Source: Methanogenium organophilum (GTDB lineage: Archaea > Halobacteriota > Methanomicrobia > Methanomicrobiales > Methanomicrobiaceae). Taken from it: a stretch of 64,000 nucleotides of DNA. Each line of letters begins with the position of its first letter. Position 1 is the stretch's first letter. Under the pieces are notes generated by a model, which was given only the letters and a program-made list of their open reading frames with translations, did no database searches and was not told the DNA's origin. Shown here one piece after another: positions 17,008 to 26,970 of this stretch. The stretch lies in contig NZ_CP113361.1 in the NCBI RefSeq assembly GCF_026684035.1, forward strand, positions 186,001 to 250,000, read 5' to 3'. The position numbers and the translations under genes are program-made.

Positions 17008-17092
17008 GCGGGGGTTGCCGAGCCAGGTCAAAGGCGCTAGGTTGAGGGCCTAGTCTCGTAGGAGTCCGAGCGTTCGAATCGCTCCCCCCGCA
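17008..17092 (+). tRNA. tRNA-Leu (anticodon GAG)
   Basis: 85 nt. Acceptor GCGGGGG pairs with CCCCCGC, discriminator A. D-stem GCC/GGC, anticodon stem CTAGG/CCTAG with loop TTGAGGG (anticodon GAG), a long variable arm typical of class II leucine tRNAs, and T-arm GAGCG-TTCGAAT-CGCTC. CCA is not encoded. No intron. Confidence 0.95.
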
Positions 17093-17786
17093 TTTTACCA
17101 TTATTACACCAAAGAGCTGAAAGCAACTTTCATTCAAACAGTTTTCTGCAAGCAATTCGACAGGATCTTCACAAATCTGTGTAGCAAATATCTCAGATGG
17201 TTTTCTTTGTCCAGGAACAGAACACAACTGCAGTACACACAGAATCTCAAGAGACATGGTTAAACAGGTGAGCAAAATCCCTTTCAGAGAGTCACATACC
17301 ATTCGGAACAATTCATATTGCTCCTGAAACGGCAACATCCTCCTATAAATGTCACGCCTGCAATACAACCGGAACAGGGGATCATCAGCCCACCCTGCCA
17401 CCAATCGCTGAGGTAGCTGGTCTTGCAGAGGGGAGTAATCTTCCATCCGTCCTTCGATTTGGCCAAAGCAGTACCCCATAGGAACTAGCGGAGCGCCAAA
17501 TGACGGCCAGCTGTGAATATGTGATATATTTTTTCATCCAGACATTCAACAGGAATATATCATCAAAATTGCCTAACGCCACATTTCCCTGATGTATCGA
17601 AAACCTACAGACATCCGGACAGGGGTACTTTCAAAGATGCGCATGGAACAGAAAAGTTCAGACACAGGTAATAAAAATGGATGCCCATTTCCTGTAGAAT
17701 TATGAAGCCGTGAAAAACGGTATCTCTCCACGCAGGATACGAACCGGAATGCAGCAGCATGCCGGATAAAAAATATGATTTATCGC
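17093..17786. other. Gene-poor 0.7-kb region after tRNA-Leu
   Basis: 694 bases with no recognisable gene. Minus-strand frames exist (for example about 17101-17479) but the longest runs through the tRNA and resembles no family I know, with a high Cys/Trp/Ser content typical of non-coding DNA. No duplicated tRNA 3' end or integrase was seen, so an integration event is not supported. Confidence 0.5.
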
Positions 17787-19655
17787 TTAATTCTTAAACA
17801 GATAAAACTCATGGGGCACACGTATCTCAAAGCGCGCCCCGATTCCTTTCTTCCCGCTCTCACGGATGCTCATACCGGTAATGGAGAGAATTTCCCGCAC
17901 CAGAAAGAGCCCATACCCGGTGTTTTTACCGATCTTTTTCCAGAATATCTTATCTTTCATATGGTCCGGCACACCGCTTCCATCGTCCTCAAAGACAAGC
18001 AGACCGCCATCCTCCTCTTCACGGAAAGAAACGGTCATCCGGGTCACCCCTCCCCCATGGCGCACGGCATTGTCAAACAGATTATAGATGACACGTTTCA
18101 GCAGCGGGTCCGCAAACACCTCAAGACTGCCGGTGGTGATCTCAGTTGAAATATGATGGAAATCCGGGACTTCTGCAACTTCTGCCACCAATGACCCGAC
18201 ATTCATCCATTCAGCAGTCTTTGATCCCAGCGCATGATACTCGCGTGTGAAGGTGATCTGGTTCTCCATTGTCGTGATCACATCGTCCATAATTCTCAGG
18301 GGTTGCTCCGCTTTTTTCTCGCACCCAATCTCTTCTTTGAGCAGTGCTGAGATCATCGAAAGCGCACGGATCTGATTCAGAAGGTCATGCCGGGTAATAC
18401 CTGAGAGCAGCCCCAGTTTCCGGTTTGCATTCATCAGTGCTTTCTCCACCTCCTGTGTCCGTTTCAGTTCAGAATCGAGTTCACTGGATGTTTTCTTCAA
18501 CCTCTGAATTTCACACTTCAGGCGTTCGACAAGAATATTTACACTTCGCCTGAGGTTCTCCGTCTCCGCGGACCGTGCCTCCTGTATCGGGTGATCCAGA
18601 TGCCCTTCTGCGATATAGTCAACATCAGCGATAATCGCCTTTACCGGCCGGGTCATGTAATACGAGACATAATATGCAAAAAATACCCCAATTCCCACAC
18701 CAAGGAGACAAAGAATGACCACATAAAAGAGCAGGGAATTTATTGATTCATGAAGGGGCAATGTCGAAAAGACAATCTCACCGACGAGATCCATCTGGGA
18801 AGATGACGGATATTCATCGTTTTCCAGATCAATATAGATATACCGCGTAATGGTTTCGTTCTCCCTATCGACAACATCAAACCCCACCTTGTCGGCATAT
18901 ACCTGTTTTACATGAGTAAGAGTATCCCCCTGTGCAGAGGTACCATGCCCTGCCAGTTGGCGGTAGGTGATGTCAAAGACTGAAACCTCACGAATGGCCG
19001 ATTCATCCCCCATCAGCATTTTTGTGATGGCAGTATAGGGAAAGTCCTTGCGTCCTTCCATAAATTTCTCAGAGGTGAAACTTAATTCAAGCAGATACTT
19101 GTGGTCAGGTGTAGGCATATAGGCATATTTTTTTCCGGTTTCAGGAACAGCGAGACTGGAGCAGACCCGGTCTGCGACAAAAGTGTCTCCCTCTCTGATT
19201 CTGGTGATTGATGAACAAAACGTAGGGAATGTGCTGAAATCGAACCCTTTGTCCGGCTCAAATGTAGTGTATTCAATCACGCCCGCTTCATTGATAATGT
19301 ATAGGTCTATCTCCCAGTCAGAACGCTCCATCTCAGCTTTAAGGGCATCGAGATCTATTGCAGCAGGGTTTCCGCCTGACTGATTGTATGCCGCAAGAAA
19401 CGGAACAAAGGCATCCTCAAGCTGCTGGTCATAGGCTTTTTCATAGAGGATGAGCCCTTTATCTGCAAGAATCGCAGAATGGGTTACGGTGATCGTCGTA
19501 CTGTCCATCTTCTCGTCAAACTGGGAAAATATACTATTCTCGACAGAGGTGAAGAGAATTGCAGAAACAGCGACGGTCAGAACAATAAATACGAGGAAGA
19601 TGACGAGACCAAAACTGGACTGAAGGGAACGGTAATGTCTCTCATCTTTTTCCAT
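17787..19655 (-). CDS. Membrane sensor histidine kinase with extracytoplasmic domain and HAMP
   Basis: 622 aa. TM1 about 14-36, an external sensing domain of about 270 residues (dCache-like by size, not proven), TM2 about 310-333, HAMP about 334-385, coiled coil, then the kinase: phosphoacceptor His in GITRHDLLNQI (about residue 420), N box LFDNAVRHGG (about 528), G1 DDGSGVP (about 560) and G2 GYGLFLVREIL (about 585). No response regulator is adjacent, as is common in methanogens. The signal is unknown. Confidence 0.9.
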   Translation of the reverse strand: MEKDERHYRSLQSSFGLVIFLVFIVLTVAVSAILFTSVENSIFSQFDEKMDSTTITVTHSAILADKGLILYEKAYDQQLEDAFVPFLAAYNQSGGNPAAIDLDALKAEMERSDWEIDLYIINEAGVIEYTTFEPDKGFDFSTFPTFCSSITRIREGDTFVADRVCSSLAVPETGKKYAYMPTPDHKYLLELSFTSEKFMEGRKDFPYTAITKMLMGDESAIREVSVFDITYRQLAGHGTSAQGDTLTHVKQVYADKVGFDVVDRENETITRYIYIDLENDEYPSSSQMDLVGEIVFSTLPLHESINSLLFYVVILCLLGVGIGVFFAYYVSYYMTRPVKAIIADVDYIAEGHLDHPIQEARSAETENLRRSVNILVERLKCEIQRLKKTSSELDSELKRTQEVEKALMNANRKLGLLSGITRHDLLNQIRALSMISALLKEEIGCEKKAEQPLRIMDDVITTMENQITFTREYHALGSKTAEWMNVGSLVAEVAEVPDFHHISTEITTGSLEVFADPLLKRVIYNLFDNAVRHGGGVTRMTVSFREEEDGGLLVFEDDGSGVPDHMKDKIFWKKIGKNTGYGLFLVREILSITGMSIRESGKKGIGARFEIRVPHEFYLFKN

Positions 19656-19850
19656 TAAATAATTTTTTTGGGAATGGAATGGCTTTAATCTATCTTTTAT
19701 TGAAACACATAATTTTTGACGATTTTAGCAGGAATATGCATAGTTTCCATTCACATGCAATCATTCACGACCATAATTTCCCTTTGGCGCGTATACCATT
19801 GTTCTGCAAAATCCGAACATTCATTGATAAAGAGACCAAAAAATCTGTAT
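19656..19850. other. Divergent promoter region
   Basis: 195 bases between the sensor kinase and the radical SAM gene, AT-rich in its first 80 bases. The reading frame upstream of 19851 has no family-like residues. No precursor peptide gene is seen here for the radical SAM enzyme. Confidence 0.35.
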
Positions 19851-21011
19851 ATGAAAAGTCCCTTCCATGTGATGCTGATACCAACCCTTGGCTGTCCGGG
19901 CAACTGCGCCTACTGCTGGAGTTCAGAAGAGGACTCACCGGTGATGAGCATGGAGATCATCAAAGAAGTGGCCGCCTGGATCAGGGATTTTGACGACCGG
20001 CAGGTAACTGTCACATTCCATGGAGGAGAACCACTGCTTGCAGGGGCTGAGTTCTACCGTGAGGCATTTCCGCTTCTCTCAGAGGAACTTGCACACCTGA
20101 AACCGGCATTTGCCATTCAGACCAATCTCTGGCGGATGACACCCGAAATTGCACAGATATTTGCTGAATATCAGGTCCCAATCGGGTCCTCCATTGATGG
20201 CCCAAAAGAGATCAACGATGTACAGCGGGGTGACGGCTATTTTGATAAGACCATGCACGGCTACCAGATTGCACGCGAAAACGGTCTCAATGTGCGGTTT
20301 ATCTGCACCTTCACCTCATATTCTGTTGAATTCCGTGAGGAGATATTCAACTACTTCATGCAGAACGGACTTACGCTCAAACTCCACCCGGCACTCCCGT
20401 CCCTGCGGGGAGACGACCCGGAAAAATGGGCTCTCGCACCGGAAAAATACGGAGACCTCCTCATCTACCTCCTCGACAAATATCTGGAGAACCTGAACAC
20501 TGCAGAAATAATGAATATTAACGATCTCTTCAAATCTGTCTTTACACGAACAGGGACAGTCTGCACCTTCAACGACTGTATGGGAAACACTTTCGCCGTC
20601 GGCCCGGACGGCAGCATTTACCCCTGCTACCGGTTTGTAGGTATGCCCGAGTGGGTAATGGGAAATGTACGTGACCATCCGACAAAAGCGGATCTCGCAG
20701 AATCACGCGCATGGAAACTGATGCATGCATTCAAGGACTTCGTTGATGAAAACTGCAAAGACTGTAAGCATATTCACTACTGCCGCGGCGGCTGCCCCTA
20801 CAATGCCATCACCCCGACGGGAGGGGAAGTAAAAGCGGTTGATCCTCACTGCCCGGCATATAACCAGATATTTGACGAACTTAATGACCGACTGAATAAA
20901 GAACTCTTTGGAACCGACGCAATGGCAATGGGCATGGGCGGATCACGACGCAGACAGCGAAATCGTAAAGCGGGGATTATGGACCTTATGCAGAAGATCG
21001 TGTCGGAATAA
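19851..21011 (+). CDS. Radical SAM/SPASM enzyme, putative peptide-modifying type
   Basis: 386 aa. The radical SAM motif CPGNCAYC uses Cys15, 19 and 22; GGEPLL follows near residue 60. The C-terminal SPASM region has Cys in TVCTFNDCMGNTF, IYPCYRF and CKDCKHIHYCRGGCPYNA, enough for two auxiliary [4Fe-4S] clusters. SPASM proteins usually modify ribosomal peptides or activate enzymes; methanogen families of this type are predicted peptide modifiers. ATG 19851 places the motif at the usual position. No short Cys-rich substrate is adjacent, so the target is unknown. Confidence 0.85.
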   Translation: MKSPFHVMLIPTLGCPGNCAYCWSSEEDSPVMSMEIIKEVAAWIRDFDDRQVTVTFHGGEPLLAGAEFYREAFPLLSEELAHLKPAFAIQTNLWRMTPEIAQIFAEYQVPIGSSIDGPKEINDVQRGDGYFDKTMHGYQIARENGLNVRFICTFTSYSVEFREEIFNYFMQNGLTLKLHPALPSLRGDDPEKWALAPEKYGDLLIYLLDKYLENLNTAEIMNINDLFKSVFTRTGTVCTFNDCMGNTFAVGPDGSIYPCYRFVGMPEWVMGNVRDHPTKADLAESRAWKLMHAFKDFVDENCKDCKHIHYCRGGCPYNAITPTGGEVKAVDPHCPAYNQIFDELNDRLNKELFGTDAMAMGMGGSRRRQRNRKAGIMDLMQKIVSE

Positions 21012-21105
21012 TCAACGTGGCTTAGATCCTGATTTCTGAGTACGGGAAAGGGTGACAGATCTCCGTTCAAATAAAAAAACGCATAACAAAAATAAAATGT
21101 CGTGT

Positions 21106-21687
21106 TCAGCTCATTTTTTCCAGCACAACAGAACGCGAAAACAGGATATGGGGTTTCTCCACCAAAACGAATCCTGCAACATCTGCCAGACGGCAGGTCT
21201 CATCAAACTCACGCTCGGATACATGCATAGTGGGTTCTGCGATAAGCATCCGGGCGCCGGGAAGAAGAGCCTCATAGATCTCATGCAGTGCTGTTTCAAT
21301 ATCCGGTAGTTCGTGCATCACATAGAATGCCAGAGCAAAGTCCGCCTCTACTCTGCACCCGATATTGAGCGTGTCCAACTCTGCCTTACGGGGTTCAATT
21401 ATCGATGAGAGCCCTTCTTTATCTGCCTTTTCCCTGAGGATGGAAAGCATCTCTTCCTGCAGGTCAATGGCAATCACGTTACCACAATGACCGACCATGC
21501 GGACCATCGGACAGGAGAAAAAGCCGGGCCCGCACCCGATGTCAATCACCGTATCACCCTCCCCGATGAAACGGTCGGTAATACGTTTCGGAGATTGAAT
21601 CAGTCGCCGGATAAGCGAATCAAGATGACCGGCATGCGATGCCGGGCAGACCCTGTCATGCTCCATATCTGATGATCTCTCGTTCAT
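21106..21687 (-). CDS. Class I SAM-dependent methyltransferase
   Basis: 193 aa. SAM-binding motif I is VIDIGCGPGFFS, motif II VIAIDLQEEML and post-motif LAFYVMHELPD. Substrate not predictable; the closest general group is UbiE/Methyltransf_11-like. Convergent with the radical SAM gene (95 nt apart). The first Met gives the usual N-terminal extension of about 45 residues before motif I. Confidence 0.85.
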   Translation of the reverse strand: MNERSSDMEHDRVCPASHAGHLDSLIRRLIQSPKRITDRFIGEGDTVIDIGCGPGFFSCPMVRMVGHCGNVIAIDLQEEMLSILREKADKEGLSSIIEPRKAELDTLNIGCRVEADFALAFYVMHELPDIETALHEIYEALLPGARMLIAEPTMHVSEREFDETCRLADVAGFVLVEKPHILFSRSVVLEKMS

Positions 21688-21882
21688 GCCAAAAAAAGTG
21701 TCTGAAATTTATGCGATTATCCTGTCCCGGACATTTGAAACCATATCATCATCAGTCATCAGGGCCCGAACCGATGAGAGAGATACGGTGAAATGAAATT
21801 AAAAGAGCCCCAAAATCACGTAATACAATAAAGAGATACGGCACGATCTGAATGTAAGACCTGCTTTTCAAAAAATGAACAG
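21688..21882. other. Intergenic spacer
   Basis: 195 bases between two minus-strand genes. It must contain the methyltransferase promoter, but I cannot point to a clear TATA box. No gene or repeat seen. Confidence 0.3.
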
Positions 21883-23904
21883 TTACGGCAAAATCTCAGC
21901 ATCATCTTCCGTCTCTTCTACCAGACGAAGCGTGAACCGTATGGAAAGCCCCTTGTCAGGACGCCCCGGTATCCGGTCGTCAGAGCGAATCTTCCCCCCG
22001 TACCTTCTTATCAAAAGGCGGGTGATATGCAGACCAAGACCACGTCCTCCACGGTTGGTGTTTGATTCCTGAAACAGTGAAAACAACTGCATCTTCTTCT
22101 CATCTGAAAGTCCCGGACCGTCATCCTCGACAGAGATGGTCACCTCATGGTCGGTCTCTTCACCGCTAATCCAGATGCGCACACCGGGACCGCCATATTT
22201 GATGCTGTTTCTGATGAGATTGGTAAATACTACTGAGAGGAGACTATCCGCCCATACAGTACACCCCGTTCGCATAAAGGAGATATCAGTATCCGGGTAC
22301 TGGGTGATCTCTGCTGTGATGAGCGCATCAAGGTTGATGGAAGTCATCTCCTGTGACTCATCGGTAATTCTTCGGATTGTCGTCACATTGTTGAGAATAT
22401 CAGTGATATGATGGGTATGCCACTGAACCTTCCCCGCATACCTGATGCCTTCTTTCCGGGTATGGTCCTTCAGACGCTGGGAATATCCCAGGATGGCAGC
22501 ATTCGCATTCTTGATGTCATGGAGCATAATATCCAGATAGAGACTGGCATCGCTATATGCATCCTCAAGACGGTCCTGCAGAATACCACGAAGAATGGTG
22601 CTTCCGATTTCATTACCGATCATCTCCAGTGTCTTCTTCTCAAAGGTGGAGAAGGAATATCGTGCTCTTCTGCCAATATAGAGTGCACCCACTACGACGG
22701 AGTCGGATATCAGCGGTATACCCGCATAGGAGAGTGCATCAATCTCCTCAAGGACCTTTGAATCAATGGGGCCGGGCGGATGATTCGGAAGATTGTCCAC
22801 ATAATGCTGCTGCATCGCAAAAAATACCAGATTGAAAGGATAATCCAGCACATTCTGCTGCATTCGCGTCTCGACAAATCGTTCCGGGACACCGGAGGAT
22901 GCAACGATGGTCGCCCATTTTGCATCCGTATCCCGCAGATAGATCCACCCAAGATCAAACTTCATTTCACGGAGAACGGTCTCAAGAATTTCTTCAAGCA
23001 TCTCATCCAGGGTATCAACAGAGTTTGCCACCTTCATGACCTCATTGATCATCAGAAGCTGACTGTTGCGTTTCAGGAGTTCAGATTCTGCCTGTTTCTT
23101 CCGCGTAATATCACGGATTACCACCATAATATTCCCGGAATTATCGCGGGAGGGGACAAGCAAAATCTCCACATCAATACTTCGTGTTTTGCTGATACGG
23201 AGCTGATCTTCAATCATCCGGGGCTCAGGAGATGACGACTCCCCCTGCAGGGACAACCCTTCAATCAGCTCAGAGAAATCGTTATGTACCAGACGGATTT
23301 TCGGAATTTTATTGGTCCGGAATGCATTTTTCCCGAGCAGTTTGTGGGCAATCGCATTTGAATACCGGCATGCTGCATCGGAAAGGATAATGACAGCGTG
23401 CGGATAGGTCTCTAATAATGCAAAAGGAATACTTTCGGTGTTCCCCGATGGATGAACAGTGCCCTCCTTATGCAGACCTGCCGGGGTCGGACGGACAGGG
23501 GAACCGGGATAAATTGTTGCGGCAGCAAGGGATGAACCGGGAATATCCATAATAGAGACAAGAGACGGGAAATCGCTTCCTTCTGAGTCCAATACAGAGA
23601 CACGAATTAATGTGCCGGGTCTGAACAGGTCACAAACACCCTGTGCCCGACCAGAACCCCCTTGTTGGTCGTCACAGGGTAAGATAATCTCACCAATATC
23701 CAGTGACGCCTGCATGAAGTCCTCCGGATACCGGAAAATTGTATGAAATGCCTTGTTGGCAAAGAATATATTCCCGGTTTCCCCAAAAAGAAGAACAGGA
23801 ATATCAGAAAAGCTAAACACTTCAGAGTACTCCTGAAAATCCATATCATTTTGTTGCGACTGGAATGACAGGGGGATTTCATTCTCTGCTGAATTATGTG
23901 GCAT
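21883..23904 (-). CDS. PAS/GAF cytoplasmic histidine kinase
   Basis: 673 aa, no transmembrane segment. PAS-like domains at about 30-130 and 170-280, a GAF domain about 295-445 (DLGWIYLRDTDAKWATIVASSG ... in two pieces), and a kinase core with His in IMLHDIKNANA (about 461), N box LIRNSIKYGG (about 568), G1 DDGPGLS (about 594) and G2 RGLGLHITRLL (about 620). Soluble kinases of this type are numerous in Methanomicrobiales. ATG 23904 was chosen over GTG 23916 because GGGTG lies upstream. Confidence 0.88.
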   Translation of the reverse strand: MPHNSAENEIPLSFQSQQNDMDFQEYSEVFSFSDIPVLLFGETGNIFFANKAFHTIFRYPEDFMQASLDIGEIILPCDDQQGGSGRAQGVCDLFRPGTLIRVSVLDSEGSDFPSLVSIMDIPGSSLAAATIYPGSPVRPTPAGLHKEGTVHPSGNTESIPFALLETYPHAVIILSDAACRYSNAIAHKLLGKNAFRTNKIPKIRLVHNDFSELIEGLSLQGESSSPEPRMIEDQLRISKTRSIDVEILLVPSRDNSGNIMVVIRDITRKKQAESELLKRNSQLLMINEVMKVANSVDTLDEMLEEILETVLREMKFDLGWIYLRDTDAKWATIVASSGVPERFVETRMQQNVLDYPFNLVFFAMQQHYVDNLPNHPPGPIDSKVLEEIDALSYAGIPLISDSVVVGALYIGRRARYSFSTFEKKTLEMIGNEIGSTILRGILQDRLEDAYSDASLYLDIMLHDIKNANAAILGYSQRLKDHTRKEGIRYAGKVQWHTHHITDILNNVTTIRRITDESQEMTSINLDALITAEITQYPDTDISFMRTGCTVWADSLLSVVFTNLIRNSIKYGGPGVRIWISGEETDHEVTISVEDDGPGLSDEKKMQLFSLFQESNTNRGGRGLGLHITRLLIRRYGGKIRSDDRIPGRPDKGLSIRFTLRLVEETEDDAEILP

Positions 23905-23988
23905 GGATAGCAGCACCCGGGATAGACCAACAGGATGTTGTACTTAATAAGGACTTGAAAGTATGGCTATTTATATGCATCCATCCGA

Positions 23989-24495
23989 CTAATTCAGCAG
24001 ATATATGGTACCATTCAATATGGCAGCAAATGACACCCAGGCAAGATACGGGATAAAAAGATATCCTGCGATTGTATTGATTCGATAGAAACTCACGGTC
24101 ACTGCAAGAATGAATAGCCAGAGTATGAGAATCTCTATGAAACCGAAAAAGGGACTTTGCAGGGTGAAAAACGCATATGACCACAGAATATTGAGAAGGA
24201 GCTGGCAGAGAAAGAGACCCGCTGCAACCTGTACATCCGGCCTTTCGGTACCTTCCATCAGGATAAGATAGAGCGCAATACCCATCAGAATGAAAATGGC
24301 TGTCCATGCGATGGGGAACACCACATCCGGCGGAACAAACCACGGTTTTACCAGCACATCGGCATACCATGACCCTGCACCCGTATCGGTAAAAAACGAC
24401 CCGATAAATCCTGCGAGGTTTGTCAGAACAACACACCCGATAAGGAGCAACGGATTGCGAACAGGAAATACCCCCTGTTTCATATCATTTTCCAT
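23989..24495 (-). CDS. tspO: TspO/MBR family membrane protein
   Basis: 168 aa with five hydrophobic helices. Family motifs: WYADVLVKPWFVPPDVVFPIAW, LNILWSYAFF and FYRINTIAGYLFIPYLAWVSFA (each spanning conserved Trp/Pro positions). TspO proteins bind tetrapyrroles or related ligands and are usually regulatory or transport related. Starts at ATG 24495 or ATG 24483 are both possible. Confidence 0.92.
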   Translation of the reverse strand: MENDMKQGVFPVRNPLLLIGCVVLTNLAGFIGSFFTDTGAGSWYADVLVKPWFVPPDVVFPIAWTAIFILMGIALYLILMEGTERPDVQVAAGLFLCQLLLNILWSYAFFTLQSPFFGFIEILILWLFILAVTVSFYRINTIAGYLFIPYLAWVSFAAILNGTIYLLN

Positions 24496-24611
24496 GGCAT
24501 AACGGAATATGCAAATAATGCATAAACCTTTTTCCCCATTCATTATCACAATACCAAACCAGTTATCTGCCGACCGCAAACCTATTGATATAGGAAAAGG
24601 TGTATTCTGAA

Positions 24612-25298
24612 ATGGTTGAAACAATAACAGAAAATATCCCGGAATATGTCCTCTTTGATATGGATAATACTCTCTATGACTTTCATTTCGCCAAAATGCA
24701 ATCCTGTGAGGCAGTCATCCGTCTCGCGGGCGCGGGAGAGGGATTAGAACTCTTCCGGTACTTTATGCGGGGCACACACGGATTTGAGCACCATGACAAT
24801 ATCCGTGATTTTATGGAAGACAAAGGCATCTTTGAGCAACACCTCTTTGAGGAATCATGCGCGGTCTACGAAGAGGTTAAGATACAGTCATTAGCCCTCT
24901 ACCCCGGTGTGGAAGAAACGCTCCGCCTTCTTGCAGATACCGGAGTGTCTATGGCAATTGTAACAGATGCTGAGAGCAATCAGGCTGAAAAACGTCTGGC
25001 TGCAACCGGCGTACGGGACTTTTTTGAAGGAGTGATGACACCTGACAGGTCAGGAGTCAGAAAACCAAAACCTGAGATATTTCATGCGGCAGCCTCCATA
25101 CTGAAGTGTGATGTCCACGAAGCATGGATTGTGGGCGACAGCCCGAAGAGGGAGATAGAACCCGGAAATATGCTGGGGATGACTACCGCCTATGCGAAAT
25201 ACGGTGACTGGATAGGCATTCCCTACCCACGGATAAAACCCGATTTTACCCTGCAGTCCTTCGGCGATCTGCAGGAGATTATGCACCTGAAAAAATAA
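24612..25298 (+). CDS. HAD-superfamily hydrolase
   Basis: 228 aa. Motif I is LFDMDNTLYD (nucleophile Asp), motif II IVTDAES, motif III Lys in RKPKPEIF and motif IV IVGDSPKRE. This is a HAD phosphatase with a helical cap, of the phosphoglycolate phosphatase-like subgroup; substrate unknown. ATG 24612 was preferred over GTG 24600, with AGGAAAAGG upstream. Confidence 0.88.
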   Translation: MVETITENIPEYVLFDMDNTLYDFHFAKMQSCEAVIRLAGAGEGLELFRYFMRGTHGFEHHDNIRDFMEDKGIFEQHLFEESCAVYEEVKIQSLALYPGVEETLRLLADTGVSMAIVTDAESNQAEKRLAATGVRDFFEGVMTPDRSGVRKPKPEIFHAAASILKCDVHEAWIVGDSPKREIEPGNMLGMTTAYAKYGDWIGIPYPRIKPDFTLQSFGDLQEIMHLKK

Positions 25299-25506
25299 GA
25301 GTCGTTGCTGCATCGTGTAGGCAGACATCTCAATAATTCTCTTTTTCAAAACCAGGACAACACTGTTTCAGTATACAAAAAATATCTCAATATCAGGACG
25401 GGAAAACGGGCTGTACTATCTGAACTGAATATCTGCACCTGTGATTCTCGTTCTCAGTGCGGCATATTCCTTTATTTCTGTTCACCGCCTTCTGGGTGAG
25501 CACGGA
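25299..25506. other. Intergenic region after HAD gene
   Basis: About 200 AT-rich bases. No gene recognised. Confidence 0.3.
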
Positions 25507-26070
25507 TTACAATCTCATGCCAGTCTCTCTATGCAATGAGATGCTGGCATTGCCTGTCTGGTTCATGGACCACGGTGGTTTCGGCATCAGAAAAGAGCCT
25601 GTTGCTCTGTGAATGCCTGTAAGGCAGACTATGTGTCCCACCGGATACGGTGTAGGGATATGTGCCGTTAGCCACTGCCTTGACCTGCGGCACATGCGCC
25701 TTTGCGGATATCCACCATACGAAATATCCCATACGTATCCATTTTTGAAGTACTTCGATACCGTTTCCGGGGCGAGGGTCTTCAGAATAGTGTACCTCAA
25801 AGTATGGCATGACACGCCCGGTACAATCAGCTGCCCGGACAGCCAATGTTGTTTAATCCGTTTGCCGAACAGGCCCCTCCCCATTGGTTCATCTTTGCGG
25901 GCATGTGGAAACCGGGATTTTTCGCTCATATCCACTCTCCGTCAGAGGGTTTTATTCCTAACAGGGGGTACCAGGGGAAATTCCATACATCATCCCAGTA
26001 TTTGGATTCATGTGAAAGATAAATTCGGATCGGTTTTGGAATCCACATGGAATCACGCTGAGCCAAAAAA
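25507..26070 (-). pseudogene. Possible decayed gene
   Basis: The minus strand shows protein-like runs in successive frames: one ending YWDDVWNFPWYPLLGIKPSD near 25930, then a frame with SEKSRFPHARKDEPMGRGLF near 25880-25930, and another with YFEVHYSEDPRPGNGIEVLQ and GYFVWWISAKAHVPQVKAV near 25690-25810. No single frame spans the region. This pattern suggests a frameshifted gene of unknown family, but chance open frames cannot be excluded. Confidence 0.25.
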
Positions 26071-26928
26071 TCAAAGGAGAGGAGAGGGAGTCGTTCCTTC
26101 CAGATGGGGGAGTGTGTACCCTGCAATCACCACTGGTGTCTGTGATGATGCAATCTTTGCAAGCATTACCTCTTTTCCTTTCGCAGTCATGGCAAACACC
26201 GGGACAGATTTTCCCCCCTGCACGAGGGCCCGCATCCCCGCGATCTCATAGAGGGAACGGGACGCACAGGGAAAGATCAGATCACATGACGCAGCGAAGG
26301 TTTCTGCCTCCTCTCGGTTTGTGCCGGTGGTGTGCACCGCCACAATGAATGCATCCGGGTATGCCCTGCGCAGGGAGGCAGCCTCATCAGCTGATGCAGT
26401 CGTCACTGCAGGCGCACGAAAGCCCATTTCCAAAGCCAGATTTACACCGGATTCCGGACTCATTTCTGCATTTTCAGGAGACACCACAGTCCCTCCGTTT
26501 ACACAAATACGGTCAATTACCGCAGGAATCGGTGTCGTTGATACCAGACCGGACATTTTCCCCCCAATACCCTGAATGAGCCGGGGCGATGTCGCAATAA
26601 CCGTCCCGGCACCGTCACAGGCGATCACTGCCGCATCGATGATTCCTGACCTGATGGCGGATGAGAGCAGTTCAGATGCCCCGAAGAGCACATAATCATC
26701 ATCAGACACGACAACACGATCCGGTGTGCACATGCCGAATTCAGCAATACGCCCCTCAATATTGCGCCGGATCTCCTCTTCAGTGAAATGTTTAACCGGT
26801 TTTGCGAACCGTGCCGCAAGCGGGCACGACTGAATCCGGGCCGGGCCAACGGATACCACCTGACCGTCCCTGACAATGACGCGGGCACGTCCTGCGGCCT
26901 CGATAATATGTTCATCTTTCAGAGTCAT
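26071..26928 (-). CDS. Methanogenesis marker protein 8 (DUF2099)
   Basis: 285 aa. Recognised by the opening HIIEAAGRARVIVRDGQVVSVG and by YVLFGASELLSSAI, VIACDGAGTVIAT and IQGIGGKMSGLVST. The protein is found essentially in methanogens and serves as a genomic marker; its function is unknown. ATG 26928 gives the conserved beginning; a longer frame to 27189 overlaps the divergent membrane-protein gene and is not supported. Confidence 0.92.
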   Translation of the reverse strand: MTLKDEHIIEAAGRARVIVRDGQVVSVGPARIQSCPLAARFAKPVKHFTEEEIRRNIEGRIAEFGMCTPDRVVVSDDDYVLFGASELLSSAIRSGIIDAAVIACDGAGTVIATSPRLIQGIGGKMSGLVSTTPIPAVIDRICVNGGTVVSPENAEMSPESGVNLALEMGFRAPAVTTASADEAASLRRAYPDAFIVAVHTTGTNREEAETFAASCDLIFPCASRSLYEIAGMRALVQGGKSVPVFAMTAKGKEVMLAKIASSQTPVVIAGYTLPHLEGTTPSPLL

Positions 26929-26970
26929 CACACTAATGCGTATTGCGCCCCCGTATAATAATGAAGACCA

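Noticed and set aside
16991-17479. A minus-strand open frame of 162 codons spanning the tRNA-Leu
   Set aside because: It crosses the tRNA gene on the opposite strand, has no recognisable domain and an unusual composition.
17093-17786. Integration site at the tRNA-Leu 3' end
   Set aside because: No duplicated tRNA 3' segment and no integrase gene were seen downstream.
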